64,000 bases of DNA from Thalassia testudinum (lineage: Eukaryota; Streptophyta; Magnoliopsida; Alismatales; Hydrocharitaceae): NCBI GenBank assembly GCA_037157565.1, contig JAZHRO010000026.1, positions 31,300,501-31,364,500 on the forward strand, written 5' to 3'. Positions 1 through 12,244 of the stretch are shown here, piece after piece (position 1 is the stretch's first letter; each line of letters begins with the position of its first letter). The notes below the pieces were generated by a model that saw only the letters and a list, made by a program, of their open reading frames with translations, was not told the origin of the DNA and did not search any database. The position numbers were made by a program, and so were the translations under genes.

Positions 1-2600
1 ATCTACAGACCCGACATAGTCTGCATTAGAATATGCAAGAATATCTAAGCTGCCGGCATCTTTGTAAAATAGCCCTCTACCTGGTGTCCTCTTGAGGTAC
101 CTCAGAATAAGGCAAATCTCATGCCAGTGACTGTAATGTGGAGTCTGCATATGCTGGCTGACCCTGCTCATTGCAAAGTTGATATCGGGCTTTGTGATAA
201 CAAGATAGAGTAGATGACCCACTATACTATGGTAACGAGTCATGTCCTCATAAAATGGATCCTCCTCATCTGTGGAATATGTTGGTGGAGATTCCATGAG
301 TATACCAGAGGGCTTGGTCCCAAGCAGACTTATCACCTGAAGAATCTGGAGTGTATGCTGCCTCTGTAATAAAGACAAACTTGATCCCTGTCACACTGTC
401 TCAATCCCCAGAAAGTATCTCAACTCTCCCAAGTCGGTGGTGACAAACGTTGACTGTAAGAAGGACTTGGTTTGGGCAATTCCATCCTCATTATCACCAG
501 TAAGAATCATATCATCCACATATACTGCAAGAATAACAACTCGGGTATGACCTCCATACTCCTTGATGAAGACAGAGTGGTCAGAAGTAGAGTGTTGAAA
601 TCCAATTGTCTCAATCTCTATGCTAAGCCCTCTCAAACCAGGCACGAGAACTTTGTTTCAATCCATATATTGCTTTCCTCAAGTATAAACATGCTCCCAC
701 TGATGGCTGTAATCTAGTGGTTGTCTCATGTGCACCTCCTCAGACAAGTCATCATACAAGAAGGCATTTTTAATATCATGCTAATGTAAAGGCCATCTCT
801 TAATCACAACAACTGAAATAATAATCCTGATAGAAGTAATACGAGTGACAGGAGAAAATGTCTCAAAATAATCACCACATAAGTCTGAGTAAAGCTTTTA
901 GCAACAAGCCTGGCTTTATATCTATCCATTGTCCCATTAGGTCTGTACTTAATAGTATAGACCCATATGCAATCAACCACTGTAGCATCAGCATGACATG
1001 GCACTAACTCACATGTTTGTCGTGACTGTAAGGCCTGTATCTCCTCATCCATCGCAGCACGCCATCTAGGGTCCTGGGAAGCCTGGGCAAAATCTCTAGG
1101 GATCACGGTGGTAGTAATGGTAGAAGCAAAATAACGGATCCCATCCTTCAGATGAGCAACTACTGTATACTGGGAAAGAGGATGAAGTGTGCATGCTTAA
1201 ATGGGTCACCTCGAAACTGATTGCTTCTCTGCATCTGAACTACTCTCACCTATCAAGTTGGGACAAGGCCCAATGTTAAGTGAAGCATGTGGCCTCCGAT
1301 GGTACACTTGAGTCTCCTCTAAGGCAGCCTGTATGGTGTTACCTCCTTTGAGAAGTATGGGACCTTCTCAAAGAAAGTGACATCATCAATGATAGTATAT
1401 CTTCTGTGGCTCAGGTCATAACACTTGTAACCCTTCTGTGTCTTGGAATACCCAAGGGAGATGCATTTGACTGCCTTAAGAGAAAACTTGTCTTGATTAC
1501 CATATGCCTGGACGAAGCAAGTGCACTAAAAAATCCTCAGGGGTAGAGCAAATTACCTGTTACAATATAAATGAATAACTTGAAAGGAAATCTGCCCACG
1601 AAGAATTGACAAAGGTACCTGATTAATCAGGTAGGCCACAGTAAGTATGGTATCTCCCCAGAATTGCTTAGGAACATTCAAATGGATCATTAGGGTCCTA
1701 GTAATGTTCAGGAGATGTCGAAGCTTGCATTTAGCCACACCATTCTACTGAGATGTGTGAGCATAAGACGTCTGGTGAATAATGCCTTGAGAAGAGGAGA
1801 GGCTTTGAACATCTTGTTGCACAAACTCTAAGGCATTATGACTGCGGAATATTCAAACTGTGCCATCATACTAAGTCTGAACCTCTGCTAAGAACTGTTG
1901 AACAACCTAGGGAATTTCTAAGCGGGTTTTCATCAGGAAAACCCAAGTAAGGCAGCTATGATTATCGATAATAACACTATAGTATCTGTGTCCTCCTAAG
2001 GTAGGCACCTTGGATGGTCTCCACACATCACAATGTACTAAAGCAAAGGGAACAAAACTCACTCCAGCATCTCTCTGTGGGTATGTGCTCTTGTGATGCT
2101 TCCCAAGCTGACAAACCTTATACTGTAAGGTCAAGGAATCTGGCAGATTGGGATACATCTGTCGCATCTTCTTGAGCGATGGTTGCCCAAGTCTCCTGTG
2201 CCATAGCCAGGGATTAGTAACTATGGAAACTGCTCCAGCAAACAATGTAGGTGTGTCGAGATAGTAAAGACCATCTCGCTCTATGCCTCCACTAATAATA
2301 CATCCTATCTGTCAATCCTGGACATAATAGTGACCATCAAATACAAGGCATCCAAGACCTTTACAGGTGCAACTCGTTGACAACAGGTTCATTGGAAACT
2401 CTAAAGCATAATGAAATCCTTTAACCAACATCTCTGGAGAGGCATGTACACACTCAACTGTCGTGATCGGTGATGTGGCTTCATTAGCCACTCTGGCATC
2501 CTTAATCTCACGTGGATCCATGGGATCTATAAGTCTTTCTGTATCTCCTGTGAGATGAATGGAGGCATCGGAGTTGATTATCTACACTCCACTGGTCCTC
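1..2600 (-). pseudogene. Element A pol remnant (protease, integrase, reverse transcriptase)
   Basis: Broken copia polyprotein. Recognisable pieces, reading 5' to 3' on minus: a protease region near 2530-2600 where the usual D-S-G-A is degraded (N-S-D-A-S is visible); the L-S-T-S strand at about 2390; the gag-pre-integrase zinc region with W-H-R-R-L-G-Q near 2200; the integrase core D-V-W-R-P near 2020; the RT start at about 1106 with the D-P-R-W-R-A-A-M-D-E-E motif; and the catalytic Y-V-D-D-M at about 520. Frames change repeatedly and stops are common, so it cannot encode a working polyprotein. Confidence 0.85.
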
Positions 2601-2699
2601 TTGTTCTTCCTTGGATCTTCTTGGACTGCAAACGCCAATCCCTTTAGATCTGAAATTGATCCTCTTTGTGGATCTATCACATCTTCCTTACACGAGAGA

Positions 2700-3060
2700 A
2701 GACTCATCATGTTTGAGGGGGACAACTTGACTTTCAACGGTGAGAGAAGGCTCATCACCGCACAGGCAAGGTGTGAGATAATCTTCATTACACACAATAC
2801 ACCGTGGGGGATCGCAAACCGGGAGGCAACGTCGGTCTGCTGGGCCACCGACAGACCCATTGCAAGTCTGCTGGCGACGATTTGCTGCCCATCGACGGTC
2901 TGGGCGGCAGTGATGGGGTTGCCAGACCCCTAGCTGGCGGTGGCAGGTCGTGGGCACCAACGGCGACGTTGAGGTTCTCTCCAGCGTCTCTGCCGTTGCT
3001 AGCGTGCTCTATCGGAGTTTTGATGATCAAATCACCTCTATGTTAGTGATTTGATCTTCT
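2700..3060 (-). other. GC-rich leader of element A, no gag
   Basis: Between PBS and protease the sequence is GC-rich and resembles the leaders of the other copia copies. No gag homology, such as an N-P-F-F or N-Y-x-x-W-S-Q motif, is visible in any frame. Open frames here look like composition effects. Confidence 0.5.
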
Positions 3061-3109
3061 TTTGGGTGGGTATTTGGTGGGATATCGGAGCATCGGCATA
3101 AAACTGCTA

Positions 3110-3120
3110 CTCTGATACCA
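3110..3120 (-). other. Primer binding site of element A
   Basis: Reads TGGTATCAGAG on the minus strand directly after the LTR. It is complementary to the 3' end of plant initiator-Met tRNA, as is usual for Ty1/copia elements. Confidence 0.85.
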
Positions 3121-3248
3121 TGTCGAGGAAAAGAAATGTTTCTACTTCAAAAAAAAACCCTAGCCTCTCTTTTATACTATGGAGGTTTGGGAGAATTACA
3201 AAGACACTCAAAAAATAACATAAATAATGAATGTCTTTAGGCTTAACA
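3121..3248 (-). repeat. 5' LTR of element A
   Basis: 128-bp LTR starting TGTTAAGC and ending CCTCGACA on the minus strand, immediately followed by the primer binding site. It contains the usual A/T-rich promoter core (ATAAAAGAGAGG on minus). Its 3' partner is outside the window, so the length is inferred from the PBS on one side and the interrupted RT of element B on the other. Confidence 0.75.
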
Positions 3249-5330
3249 ATCACCATAGAGAAATGCATTCTTGATATTAAGTTGATGAAGATCCCAATTG
3301 AAGTGAGCTGCCAGAGAAATGAGGGTCCACACAGTAGGTAACCATGCAATTGGAAAGAATGTGTCGAAATAATCGATGTCATAGGTTTAAGTCTAAGTTT
3401 TGGCAACAAGCCGTGCCTTGTATCTGTTGATAGACCCATCTGGTTGATGCTTGACAGTGAACCCAACGGCATCCAACAATCTAAGAGCCCTCAGGGGGGT
3501 CAACTAGTGATTATGTCCCCCTTGATCACAAAGCTAACATTTCTTCATCCATAGCCTCCTTCCATCGTGGATCTGCCATAACCCTATGATAAGAAGAGTG
3601 AATTTTTATGGCAGATAGTGTAGAAATGAATTGTTGATGCTATGGAGACAGCTGAGCTAAGGAAACATGTCTAAACAAAGGATGCAAGGTGCAAGACCTA
3701 GTGCCTTTCCGTAAGGCAATAGGAAGATCAAGATCAACCTTTGTATCGGTATCTAGTGGAATCTCTCCATATGATTAAGAAGATTTAGGGTCACTTGTAT
3801 CATCAGAATTAGAAATTCCATTGGTCTAATTAGGTTGTTGGGATTACCTCAGAAGCAGGTGATGGCATTGGCGCTGGATGAGGGGGGTCTTGAGGTTGCT
3901 ATAAGGGTACTTGCTTAGGTCTATGTGTATAGACCAACTGGAATTTGTGATCCTACTCATCATTCTGTGACATTGGTTGCTTAATATTAGGAATAGGAAA
4001 AGGAATTTAGGCCTCTTCTTCACCAATCGACACTTCCACGTGGGATCCCATAGAAGAGTAGTAGGGAATAGACTCAAAGAAGGAGACATCAACACTAACA
4101 TAGTGATGCCTTTCAACAAGATCATAGCATCGATATCCTTTTTGAGTTTTAGAATACCCCACAACGATACACTTACCGCCTTAGGATAACTTATCTCTGT
4201 TGGGACCATGGATGTGGACAAAGAAGACACACTCGAAGACTTTCGGTGGGGCAATGAAGAGGTCTTTGTTAAGGAATAAAATAGAATAGGGCACCCCTTC
4301 TTCAAGGACAGTGGAAGGCATGCGATTAATTAAGATGTAGTGAGCACGACATCCCCCCAATACGAGACAGGCATGCTATACAGGATAAGCAATGTACATG
4401 CTACATCCAGGATGCGCCTATGCTTTCTCTCAGCTACACCATTTTTCTGAGAGGTGTAGGGACAACTAGTTTGATGAATGATTCCTTGGTCATGGAACAT
4501 AGCCTAAGGCGTAAAGGAGTAAAATTTCAAAGCATTATATGTTCGCACAATTTAAATATGGGCATCAAGCTGATTTTTCATTTCAACTAAGAAATGTTTG
4601 ATAATAGATCCCACCTCAAACTTGGACTTTAACAGAAAAACACAGGAAATGCAAGAGAAATCGTCAACAACAAAATAGAAATGGTGGCCCAGTCTATTAA
4701 GTGAACGACTAGGACCTCACACCAAAATGTAGAAGTTCAAACAAAGACTTGGTACTACGCCCAGATTGACTCGAGAAAGAGCTTTGATGATGCTTCCCAA
4801 GTTGACAAGCCTTGCATTGAAAACCTGCAGTAGGAGGGATTTGGGGAATGACATGTAATAGTTAATGTCTAAATTGAAGATGCCAAAGATAACTAAAACC
4901 TCCAGGAGAAGATGTTGAGGCATGACCAGCGTAGGAAGTCCGCACCAGGTGATAGACCCCCCTTCCTTACGGCCACAAGCCCACAACCAATCACCTACCT
5001 CGTCAGTATATCCTGTAACATAAGAGATACGACATCAAAAATCGCACGGCAATGAATCTCTTTAGTAATATGTCTGACAAATAATAAATTCAATGGGAAG
5101 TCAGGAGCGTGTAACATTCTGCAGTTGGATGTCAGGAGCTACCGTAATCTCCCCCTCACTAGTAACTAGGGAGTTTCCACCATCGGCCACCACAATACTC
5201 CTTTTAGTGGTGTTAGGTCGCAATCTGTTGTGCCTTACTATAAATGTGATTTGAGGCATCGAAGTCCATGAGCCAATCTGCACTATCTCCAACCGTATAT
5301 AAGACATGTTCTATACTCGAGGTCTTGGCA
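3249..5330 (-). pseudogene. Element B pol remnant
   Basis: Degraded copia pol. RT N-terminal blocks (D-P-R-W-K-E-A-M-D-E-E then V-G-C-R-W-V) are at about 3400-3580. The integrase C-terminal region (R-C-Y-D-like, P-F-F-E) is at 3950-4300, and the core with A-E-R-K-H-R-like sequence near 4420. Gag-pre-integrase is near 4720-4986 and protease-related sequence at 5101-5307 (V-A-D-G-G-N). Many frameshifts and stops; not functional. Confidence 0.75.
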
Positions 5331-5339
5331 ACAATAATA

Positions 5340-6323
5340 GTGTCACACTGTCACCAGTGCTAGAGGGGGAAGCCTGAGGTGTAGTCGAGAATTGGGAGAA
5401 CTTTTGGACAAGATCATTAAATTCTACTCAAATAATCAACGCTGAATCAGGTTCCATCTCAGGTTTAGCCATCGCCTGATGAATACTCACTAGCCTTCCA
5501 TGCTTGGTCCAACATAAGTTCTCCATGTGGTTAGGTCTGCCGCGGTAGGTACACTGCATTCTTCCTCATCTAAAGCCATTGCGCCTTGAGTCACCTTGAC
5601 CATGACCTTGTCTACGAGGGGCTTGCCCTCCTCATCTTCCTCTTTCATGGGAGGACCATGGTTGAGGTCTGTTTCGCCTGCCTAGTAGGTGTAAGAGAGA
5701 CTACCAACCTAATAAGCTTGTTGTAAGCCTCCTTGATGGTGGGAATCTCGGGTAATGTCAACATCTAAGATTTGGTAGCTTCGTAGGTTGGATCCAGTCC
5801 AGCAAGGAAGTGCCCAACCATGGTTTAGGACCTGTACAGCTTTTGCGACTCACATGAACACATTGGTGTATACACATTGAGTCTCTCAAAAGTCGACTTT
5901 AGACTAGAATAATACTGAGCAAGTGGGTGCCTATCTTGCCTTATATAGGTAATCTCATGGTGAAGTTGCAAGATGTGAGCCGCATTTTTATCTTGGGAGT
6001 GTGTGTTGTAAAGAGTATCCTACATCTCTTTCGTAGTCTTATAATACATGGCATTCGTGGTGATCCTTTGCATGGCTGTGTTCATAATCCATGCCCTAGC
6101 CATGATGTTGTCTTTCTTCCTTGTTGCATACTTCCCTGTTTTCTCGACATGTTTTTTTTTTTAGAAGGATGTGCACCTTGTCATGACCCTTAACCACATT
6201 GAGGATCGATTGTGCCCACAAGGCATAGTTCGACCCATCAAACTTGATTATGGGTCTAAAGAAGGGGTTCTTGAAATCCCCTTGTCCTCCTTGTGGCGAG
6301 GAGTCGACTACTTCAGATCCCAT
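5340..6323 (-). pseudogene. Element B gag remnant
   Basis: Copia gag starting with an ATG at 6323. The first 75 residues are open and carry the family start: K-N-P-F-F-R-P, then F-D-G-S-N-Y-A-L-W-A-Q-S and V-K-G-H-D-K. Downstream the frame is broken; a leucine-rich gag body and a zinc-knuckle-like region (about 5530-5560) can be followed only across frames. Confidence 0.75.
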
Positions 6324-6891
6324 CCTTCTCTAATAGACCCCCACAACAGATCTAGGACGAAGTCTAACCTTTTTAGAACATCTCATATGTTGAAAACACA
6401 GCCAAAAAGAGCCCCCGGACCTACTGGCGACGCTGGTGGCGACATGCCTAGACTTTGGAGGTGCTCCGGCGAGGGTTCTGACCTCCGGTCAATTGAAATC
6501 GATGGCTCATAACCCAAGGAAGATGGTAAGCCCTTTGGATCTCCCAAACAAAGAGAATAAGGGGTCATAACCTAGATTTGGATCCGAGCGGTGCTAAGTG
6601 GCGCTGGCCTTGTGTGTCATCGTTGGCAACCGGCTGACCAGATCTTCGCTGGAGGGGGTTAGGCCTACCAGTTAGAGTTTGGTAACCCCCCCAGTGGTTG
6701 CCAGTCGATGACAACCCTCTGCCGATAGTAATGAGAAACCTATCCAGCAACGTTATGCGGGAGGTTTGATCGGGTAAGGATTAGCCCAATCAGGTGATGC
6801 ATGGAGTTGATTCGATTGTTGGTGGAGAAGGAAAGACATATGAGGGTTAAGGAGGGTATCAGCGTTGGCCTAGGATGCCGCTCTGATACGA
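6324..6891 (-). other. Leader and PBS of element B
   Basis: About 560 bp between PBS and gag. The part at 6380-6730 is GC-rich, like the leaders of the other copia elements here. The PBS at 6881-6891 differs from TGGTATCAGAG by one base. Confidence 0.55.
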
Positions 6892-6947
6892 CATTAGAAA
6901 AACAGATTGATTGTGTTATCATCTCTAACCTTAGTACCCTATATGTG

Positions 6948-7096
6948 AGTCGGAGATATTAACTTGTCTTATTCTTAAATGAAACTCTACACCTCTTTAT
7001 ATAAGGAGAGGTGTTGGGAAAATTACATCATAAGTCCAATAGGACAACAAACAAGACAAACAACTTCAAACATAACTAATACGTGCTCTACCAACA
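6948..7096 (-). repeat. 3' LTR of element C
   Basis: 149 bp, same termini as the 5' LTR, flanked outside by ATGTG (6943-6947) and inside by the polypurine tract and the end of pol. Confidence 0.9.
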
Positions 7097-7103
7097 CTTC
7101 CCC

Positions 7104-10100
7104 TTAAGTTGGAGCATATATATCAATGATGTTCAACTTGGAACAACATTTATCAAAAGCAGATCTAGAAAGGGTTTTCGTGAATATATCTGAAATCTAA
7201 TCTTTGGACAATACAGATGAAGTGTAAATAATTCCATGTTGTATCAAATCTCTAGTGTAGTGGCAATCAACCTCAACATGCTTTGTTTGCTCATGAAACA
7301 TTGGGTCGTTTGCAATATAAGTAGCAGCCTGATTATCACATCTCATCTCCATCGGTCCCTCTTCTTGAATATGGAGATCATGTAGAACATGTTTGACCCA
7401 AACCATCTTTGCAACTGTCTGAGCTATAGCCCTGTATTCTGATTCTGCGCTGGACCTAGATACCACCTGCTGCATCTTGCTTCTCCATATCATTAAGTTG
7501 CCTGCCACATAAGTACAGAATCCTGTTGTCGACTTCGTATCTGTTATGCACCATGCATAGTTGGCATTAGAGTAGCCAACAACACTTACAGATGTGCCCC
7601 TCTGAAATAAAACACCTTTGCTAGGTGCTTTCTTCACATACCTAAGCACTTGTATAGTAGCATCCCAATGTTGTCTAGTTGGTTTGTCCATGGACTGGCT
7701 GAGCTTTCCTACTGCAAGGGAAAGATCAGGACGTGTAATAGTAAGATACAACAATTTATTGACCAGTTGCCTATATGATCTGCTATCTATAGGCAGAGAC
7801 TCAGTATCATAGAAATGTCCTTTGGGATCCATAGGTATATTAGCAAGTTTGGACCTCATCATTCCTGTTTCCTACAAGATATTAAGGGCATACTTCTGCT
7901 GACTAAGAATGATGCCCTTTCTACTGCGTGCCACTTTAATCACAAGTATCTGAGCTCACCTAGATCCTTCATCACGAAGGCATCAACCAACTTCCTTTTT
8001 ACCTCAACTATCCCAGCAAAATCATCTCCAGTGAGGATCAGGTCATCCACATAGACAAGGAGTACAACCACTCCTCGTTTACTCTTCCTAAAAAACAAAG
8101 AGTGATCAGTAGAGGATCATATAACTCCCATTACATGTACCTCCTCTGAGAGTCTCTTAAATCATGCTCTTGGGCTCTGCTTCAAGCCATAGATAGCTTT
8201 CTTCAATCTGCATACACACTCTCCCTGAGTCTCAAACCCAGGAGGTTGTTGCATATAGACCTCCTCCTGAAGATCTCCATACAAGAATGCATTCTTGACA
8301 TCCAATTGATGAAGAGGCCAGTCACAGTGAGCTGCTACAGACATCAAAATTCGAATAGTAGACAATCGAGCAATCGGAGAAAAAGTATCAAAGAAATCTA
8401 CCCCGTATGTTTAGGTAAATCCTTTTGCCACTAGTCTTGCCTTGTAGCGAGAGATTGTGCCGTCTGGGTTGTATTTAACCGCAAAGACCCAATGACAACC
8501 AACTGTTTTGGCATGAGGAGGCAAGGCAGTCAAATCCCACATCCCTCTAGATTGTAGAGCAGTTATCTCATCCTCCATGGCCTGACGCCATTTTGGATCC
8601 ATCATGGTCTGCTGATGAGAGGTAGGAACATGCGTTGCAGATAGAGCCGCTGTGAAAGTAGCAAAGGAACTACCAAGGTTGGCAGTGGAGACTGTCTATA
8701 CAGTATGATACTGGGCATAGCTACGTGGAGCCTTTCGAATAGCAATTGTAAGATCAAGATCCTCCTCATTATGCTCAGTAGCAATCGGAGTAGGAGACTT
8801 ATTAGAGGAACCTACACAAGCACTGCTAGGAAAACTTACATCAGTATCAATGCATACTTGACTAGGAGAGGAGATAGGTGGTGAGTGTAGTAGGGGTGTG
8901 TTTTTGTCGCCATGCATGCTGTCTGTATGTCACAGGTAGCCTATACACCTGAGTAGTCTCTGCTTTCTGCCTCATAGAAGTCTCTGTGGTAGGTATATCT
9001 TCATGATGTGTAATAAGAATTTGATCCAAGGGAATTGGTGGAACAAACATAGGAGCCAAAGCTCTCTCAAATGTCACCTGATGACCATCTGTAGAGAAAT
9101 AAGGAATAGGCTCATTAAATGTGACATCTGCAGTCATATAATGTTTCTTACCACAGGGGTCATAGCATCTGTATCCTTTCTGGGTGCTGTTGTATCCCAG
9201 AAATACACACTTCATTGCTCTTGGAGACAACTTGTCTCTGCCAGGTCCAAGAATGTGAACAAAGGCAACACAGCCAAACACTTGAGATAGAACAGTGAAT
9301 GGATCATTCTCAGGATAGAGAACCAGCCACGGAACTTGCTCTTGTATGGCTGAGTTGGGCAATCTATTGATCAAATAACACGCAGTCAACACTGCATCTC
9401 CCCAATAGACCTGTGGCACATTGTGCTGGATCAATAATGTTCTAGCCACATCAAGCACGAAACTGTGCTTTCTTTCCACTACACCGTCCTGTTGCGACGT
9501 ATGTGGACAGGACGTCTGATGAACAATTCCAAGAGATCTGTAAAAAGGTGCCAACTTAGATGTACAGAATTCCAATGCATTATCAGGCCGCACAATCTTC
9601 GCAATAGTAGAAAACTGAGTCTTTATTTGTAAGATAAATGTTTCAATTACTGATCCAACATCAGATTTATTTTTCAATAGAAATAACCATGACATCCTGG
9701 AAAAATCATCCACAACAAGTAGATGAAACCTATGACCTAGTCTGTTAGGGATACGACTCGGTCCCCATACATCCATATGCAGTAAATCAAAGATAGCATT
9801 AGAACTATGAGTTAAACTAGAAGGAAAATTGATCCTATGATGCTTTCCCAGCTGGCATGCATCACACAAAATCTGCGTAGCCGGTGAAATATGAGGAATG
9901 ATATGTCCAAGCCTATCCAATGATGGGTGCTTAAGACGACGATGCCACTGAAGAGCTGTACCAGCACTAAATGCAACATCGCCTTGACACATAGCAGCAA
10001 TTGGATTCTGGACTAGGCGAAACACACCTTCTTCCTCATGTCTGCCATCAATCGTCCTCCCCATGACTTTGTCCTGAAAAATACAGCCTAACTTATCAAA

Positions 10101-10403
10101 TATTGCACGACAGTGCAAGTTTCTTGTAATTCTACTAACAGACAAGAGACTAATAGGAAACTCTAGAATATAAAGAACGTGTGGCTATGTTAGAGTAGGA
10201 GTTACTACTACATCTCCTTTGCCATGAATCCTACACTGCTTGCCATCTGCTACCTGCACAGATCTCCCTGAGGGAACATTATAAACTTGTCCAAAACACG
10301 TCTCATCTCCACTGAGATGTTGAGATGCGCCAGAATCTACCAACCACAAGGTACTATCAGTGTTACTAGACCTATAAGTAGAAGTCATACTTGAAGTAGC
10401 CAA
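7104..10403 (-). pseudogene. Element C pol polyprotein, near-complete with nonsense mutations
   Basis: The best-preserved pol here. Protease has intact V-D-S-G-A-S-Q-H-L near 10340. After one TAG (10183-10185) the same frame continues through 8862 as gag-pre-integrase (W-H-R-R-L, then C-D-A-C-Q) and integrase. The integrase acidic residues are present: D-V-W-G-P, R-P-D-N-A-L and the E of V-V-E-R-K-H. RT runs 8605-7862 with Y-V-D-D-L, interrupted by stops at 8411-8413 and 8162-8164. RNase H (7862-7104) has S-A-E-S-E-Y-R and M-R-C-D-N-Q-A, then an in-frame TAG at 7194-7196 inside the S-K-D-x-I-S-D-I-F-T-K tail. Most defects fit C-to-T or G-to-A changes from a sense codon. Confidence 0.9.
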
Positions 10404-10439
10404 GGCAGCAGTATCTACAGTGGTAGTAGTAGTCTCTTG

Positions 10440-11357
10440 GGTCAGCTAAGAGAGATGCTGAAGCACAACATCATAGTCTGCACGAGACACCATGTCGCTC
10501 CCTTCCTCTAAAGAGAACCTGGTTGGCCATGGGAGGTCGACCATGCTTTGTCCAATAAGAAGCCTCTGTATGACCAACCTTTCCACAATGAGAGCAAATG
10601 GTACGAGGTCTACCACTCGTGCCCCGACCACCATGCCCTCTCCCCCTGATGGATGGAGCACCACGTCCTTCACGTGCGGCAGTAACAAGCACAGGGGTCT
10701 GTCCACTCTCTGACACGGGTGGCCTAATAACCAGTTTGCTCATGCAGCTATAAGCCTCCTCCAAAGATGGAAGCTTAGCTAGAGTAAGGATCTGGGACCT
10801 AGCAGCCTCATAGTCTGGTCCAAGTCTGTTAAGAAACTGACGAACAACATACTCCTTATGTGCCCTCTACGTGGCACAAGTGCAGACAGGTCGACAGGCA
10901 TTATATTTCTCAAGGAGCCCCTTTAGGGTGGCATAGTATTGCGACAGTGATCGACCCTCTTGTTTTAGACTACTAACAGCATGGTGAATTTCAAACACTT
11001 TGCTGGAATTTTTTTATGAAAACATGTATCATGTAGAGAATCCCACATCTCTTTGGTGGTCTTGTAATACATTATCCCATCATTGATCTGAGGCTCAATA
11101 GAATTCATGATCCATGCATGAACCATGGAATTATCCTTCTTCCATGTGGCATTCTTCCTTGTTTTATCTTGTGGCTCCATCTCCAACAGTAGGTGTTCCT
11201 TATCATGCCCCTTAACAGTTATGAGGAACGTCTGAGACCATCTAGCATAATTGGTCTCGTTCAACTTGGTGATAGGAACAAAGAAAGGAGATTTATAACC
11301 TCCGTTGTCCATAACAGTAACCGACGACACTTCCGAAGAATCTGAGGAGGCCATCAT
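10440..11357 (-). pseudogene. Element C gag
   Basis: Copia capsid-like protein, start ATG at 11357. The first 130 residues are open: K-S-P-F-F-V-P, N-E-T-N-Y-A-R-W-S-Q, V-K-G-H-D-K-E-H-L, then I-E-P-Q-I and T-T-K-E-M-W-D-S-L, the normal gag order. It breaks at about 10965. The C-terminal zinc knuckle is readable at about 10560-10610 (C-x2-C-x4-H-x4-Y), with the last cysteine replaced by tyrosine, so zinc binding should be impaired. Confidence 0.85.
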
Positions 11358-12095
11358 GCCTTAGGACTGTCACAAGATGCCACAAATGCGATCTAAAATC
11401 AATATTAAGATCTGAAAACTTCACAATCAGAGAAAAGTGATCTCTTGAACATGAGATCTAAGGCGAAGAAACCTTAGATAACATCTCAAGAATCACAGAA
11501 ACCCTGTAAATCAAGTTTTAGCGCATGGTAGGATGTTAGGAAGCATCCTAACAGCGCTTGTGTAGGCGCAATCGACCCCGAGAACCACCAACCGCAATCT
11601 GCCGGTGATGGGCGGTGGCAGTGGTGGCGCCGCCGTAGTCAGAGGCGGTGTTTCGGTGTCGTGGGGCGCTGCCCCAAGGTCAGGGATGGCGCAGGGGCGA
11701 TGCTCGGAGGTGCTAGGTTGATCTCCGGGCGACGCAGCGACCTCTGGACGGCGCTGCAACCTTCAGTCAACGAGGGCAGCGCAAGGGGTGGCGTTGCGAG
11801 GGTGACACAGCGACCTTTGGGCGGCGCTGTGAGGCCTCTCGGAGCAGAAATGATCGCCTATAGGGAGGTGGCGACACCCTGTGGCGCTCAGAGGGAGCCT
11901 GCTAGGGCTAGCAGCAACCGATGATGAGCATCGGCAGCCGCGGCAGTGGCCTCCTACGTCCGGCAGTGGCTGGTGGCTCGCCAGCGAAGACTTCTACGGG
12001 TGTGAAACGAAGGTTATGGTTTTGGTGGAGGGGTACAAAGGCTTGTGAGGGGTGGGATACCAGATCGCCGACTGAAGATTGCCACTCTAATATCA
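11358..12095 (-). other. Leader of element C, GC-rich
   Basis: 738 bp between PBS and gag. The part at 11520-12060 is GC-rich and CpG-containing, unlike the flanking LTR and gag. No coding signal is recognised; long open frames on both strands reflect composition. Confidence 0.5.
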
Positions 12096-12244
12096 AGTTA
12101 GAGAAAATAACTTGTCTTATTCTCAAATGAAACCCTATACCTCTTTATATAAGGAGATGTGTTAGGAAAATTACATCATAAGTCCAATAGGACAACAAAC
12201 AAGACAAACAACTCCAAATATAACTAATATGTGCTCTACCAACA
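12096..12244 (-). repeat. 5' LTR of element C
   Basis: 149 bp, with a TATA-like core CTCCTTATATAAAGAG on minus that would drive element transcription. It differs from the 3' LTR by only a modest number of substitutions. The degenerate PBS is directly inside it at 12084-12095 (TGATATTAGAGT on minus instead of TGGTATCAGAGT). Confidence 0.9.

Larger units (their letters stand above)
1..3248 (-). mobile_element. Copia element A, 5' part, gag-less, nested in element B
   Basis: Ty1/copia LTR retrotransposon read on the minus strand. Its 5' LTR is at 3121-3248, a Met-tRNA primer binding site is at 3110-3120, then come a GC-rich leader, protease, integrase and reverse transcriptase. The RNase H end and 3' LTR lie beyond base 1. 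The outer LTR edge abuts element B reverse transcriptase exactly after an L-Y-G-D codon run, so A inserted there and B's missing 3' half should be to the left of the window. No gag coding is seen between leader and protease, so A is a gag-deleted copy. Confidence 0.85.
6948..12244 (-). mobile_element. Copia element C, complete with LTRs and TSD
   Basis: Complete 5,297-bp Ty1/copia element. LTRs of 149 bp lie at 6948-7096 and 12096-12244. Both end in ...ACT and start TGTTGGTAGAGCAC on minus, and the 5-bp target duplication ATGTG is at 6943-6947 and 12245-12249. A polypurine tract (AAGGGGAAG on minus) precedes the 3' LTR. Gag, protease, integrase, RT and RNase H appear in copia order. It is inserted in the 5' LTR of element B. 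Several nonsense changes make it defective. Small size and short LTRs suggest an Ale/Retrofit-type lineage (inference). Confidence 0.93.
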
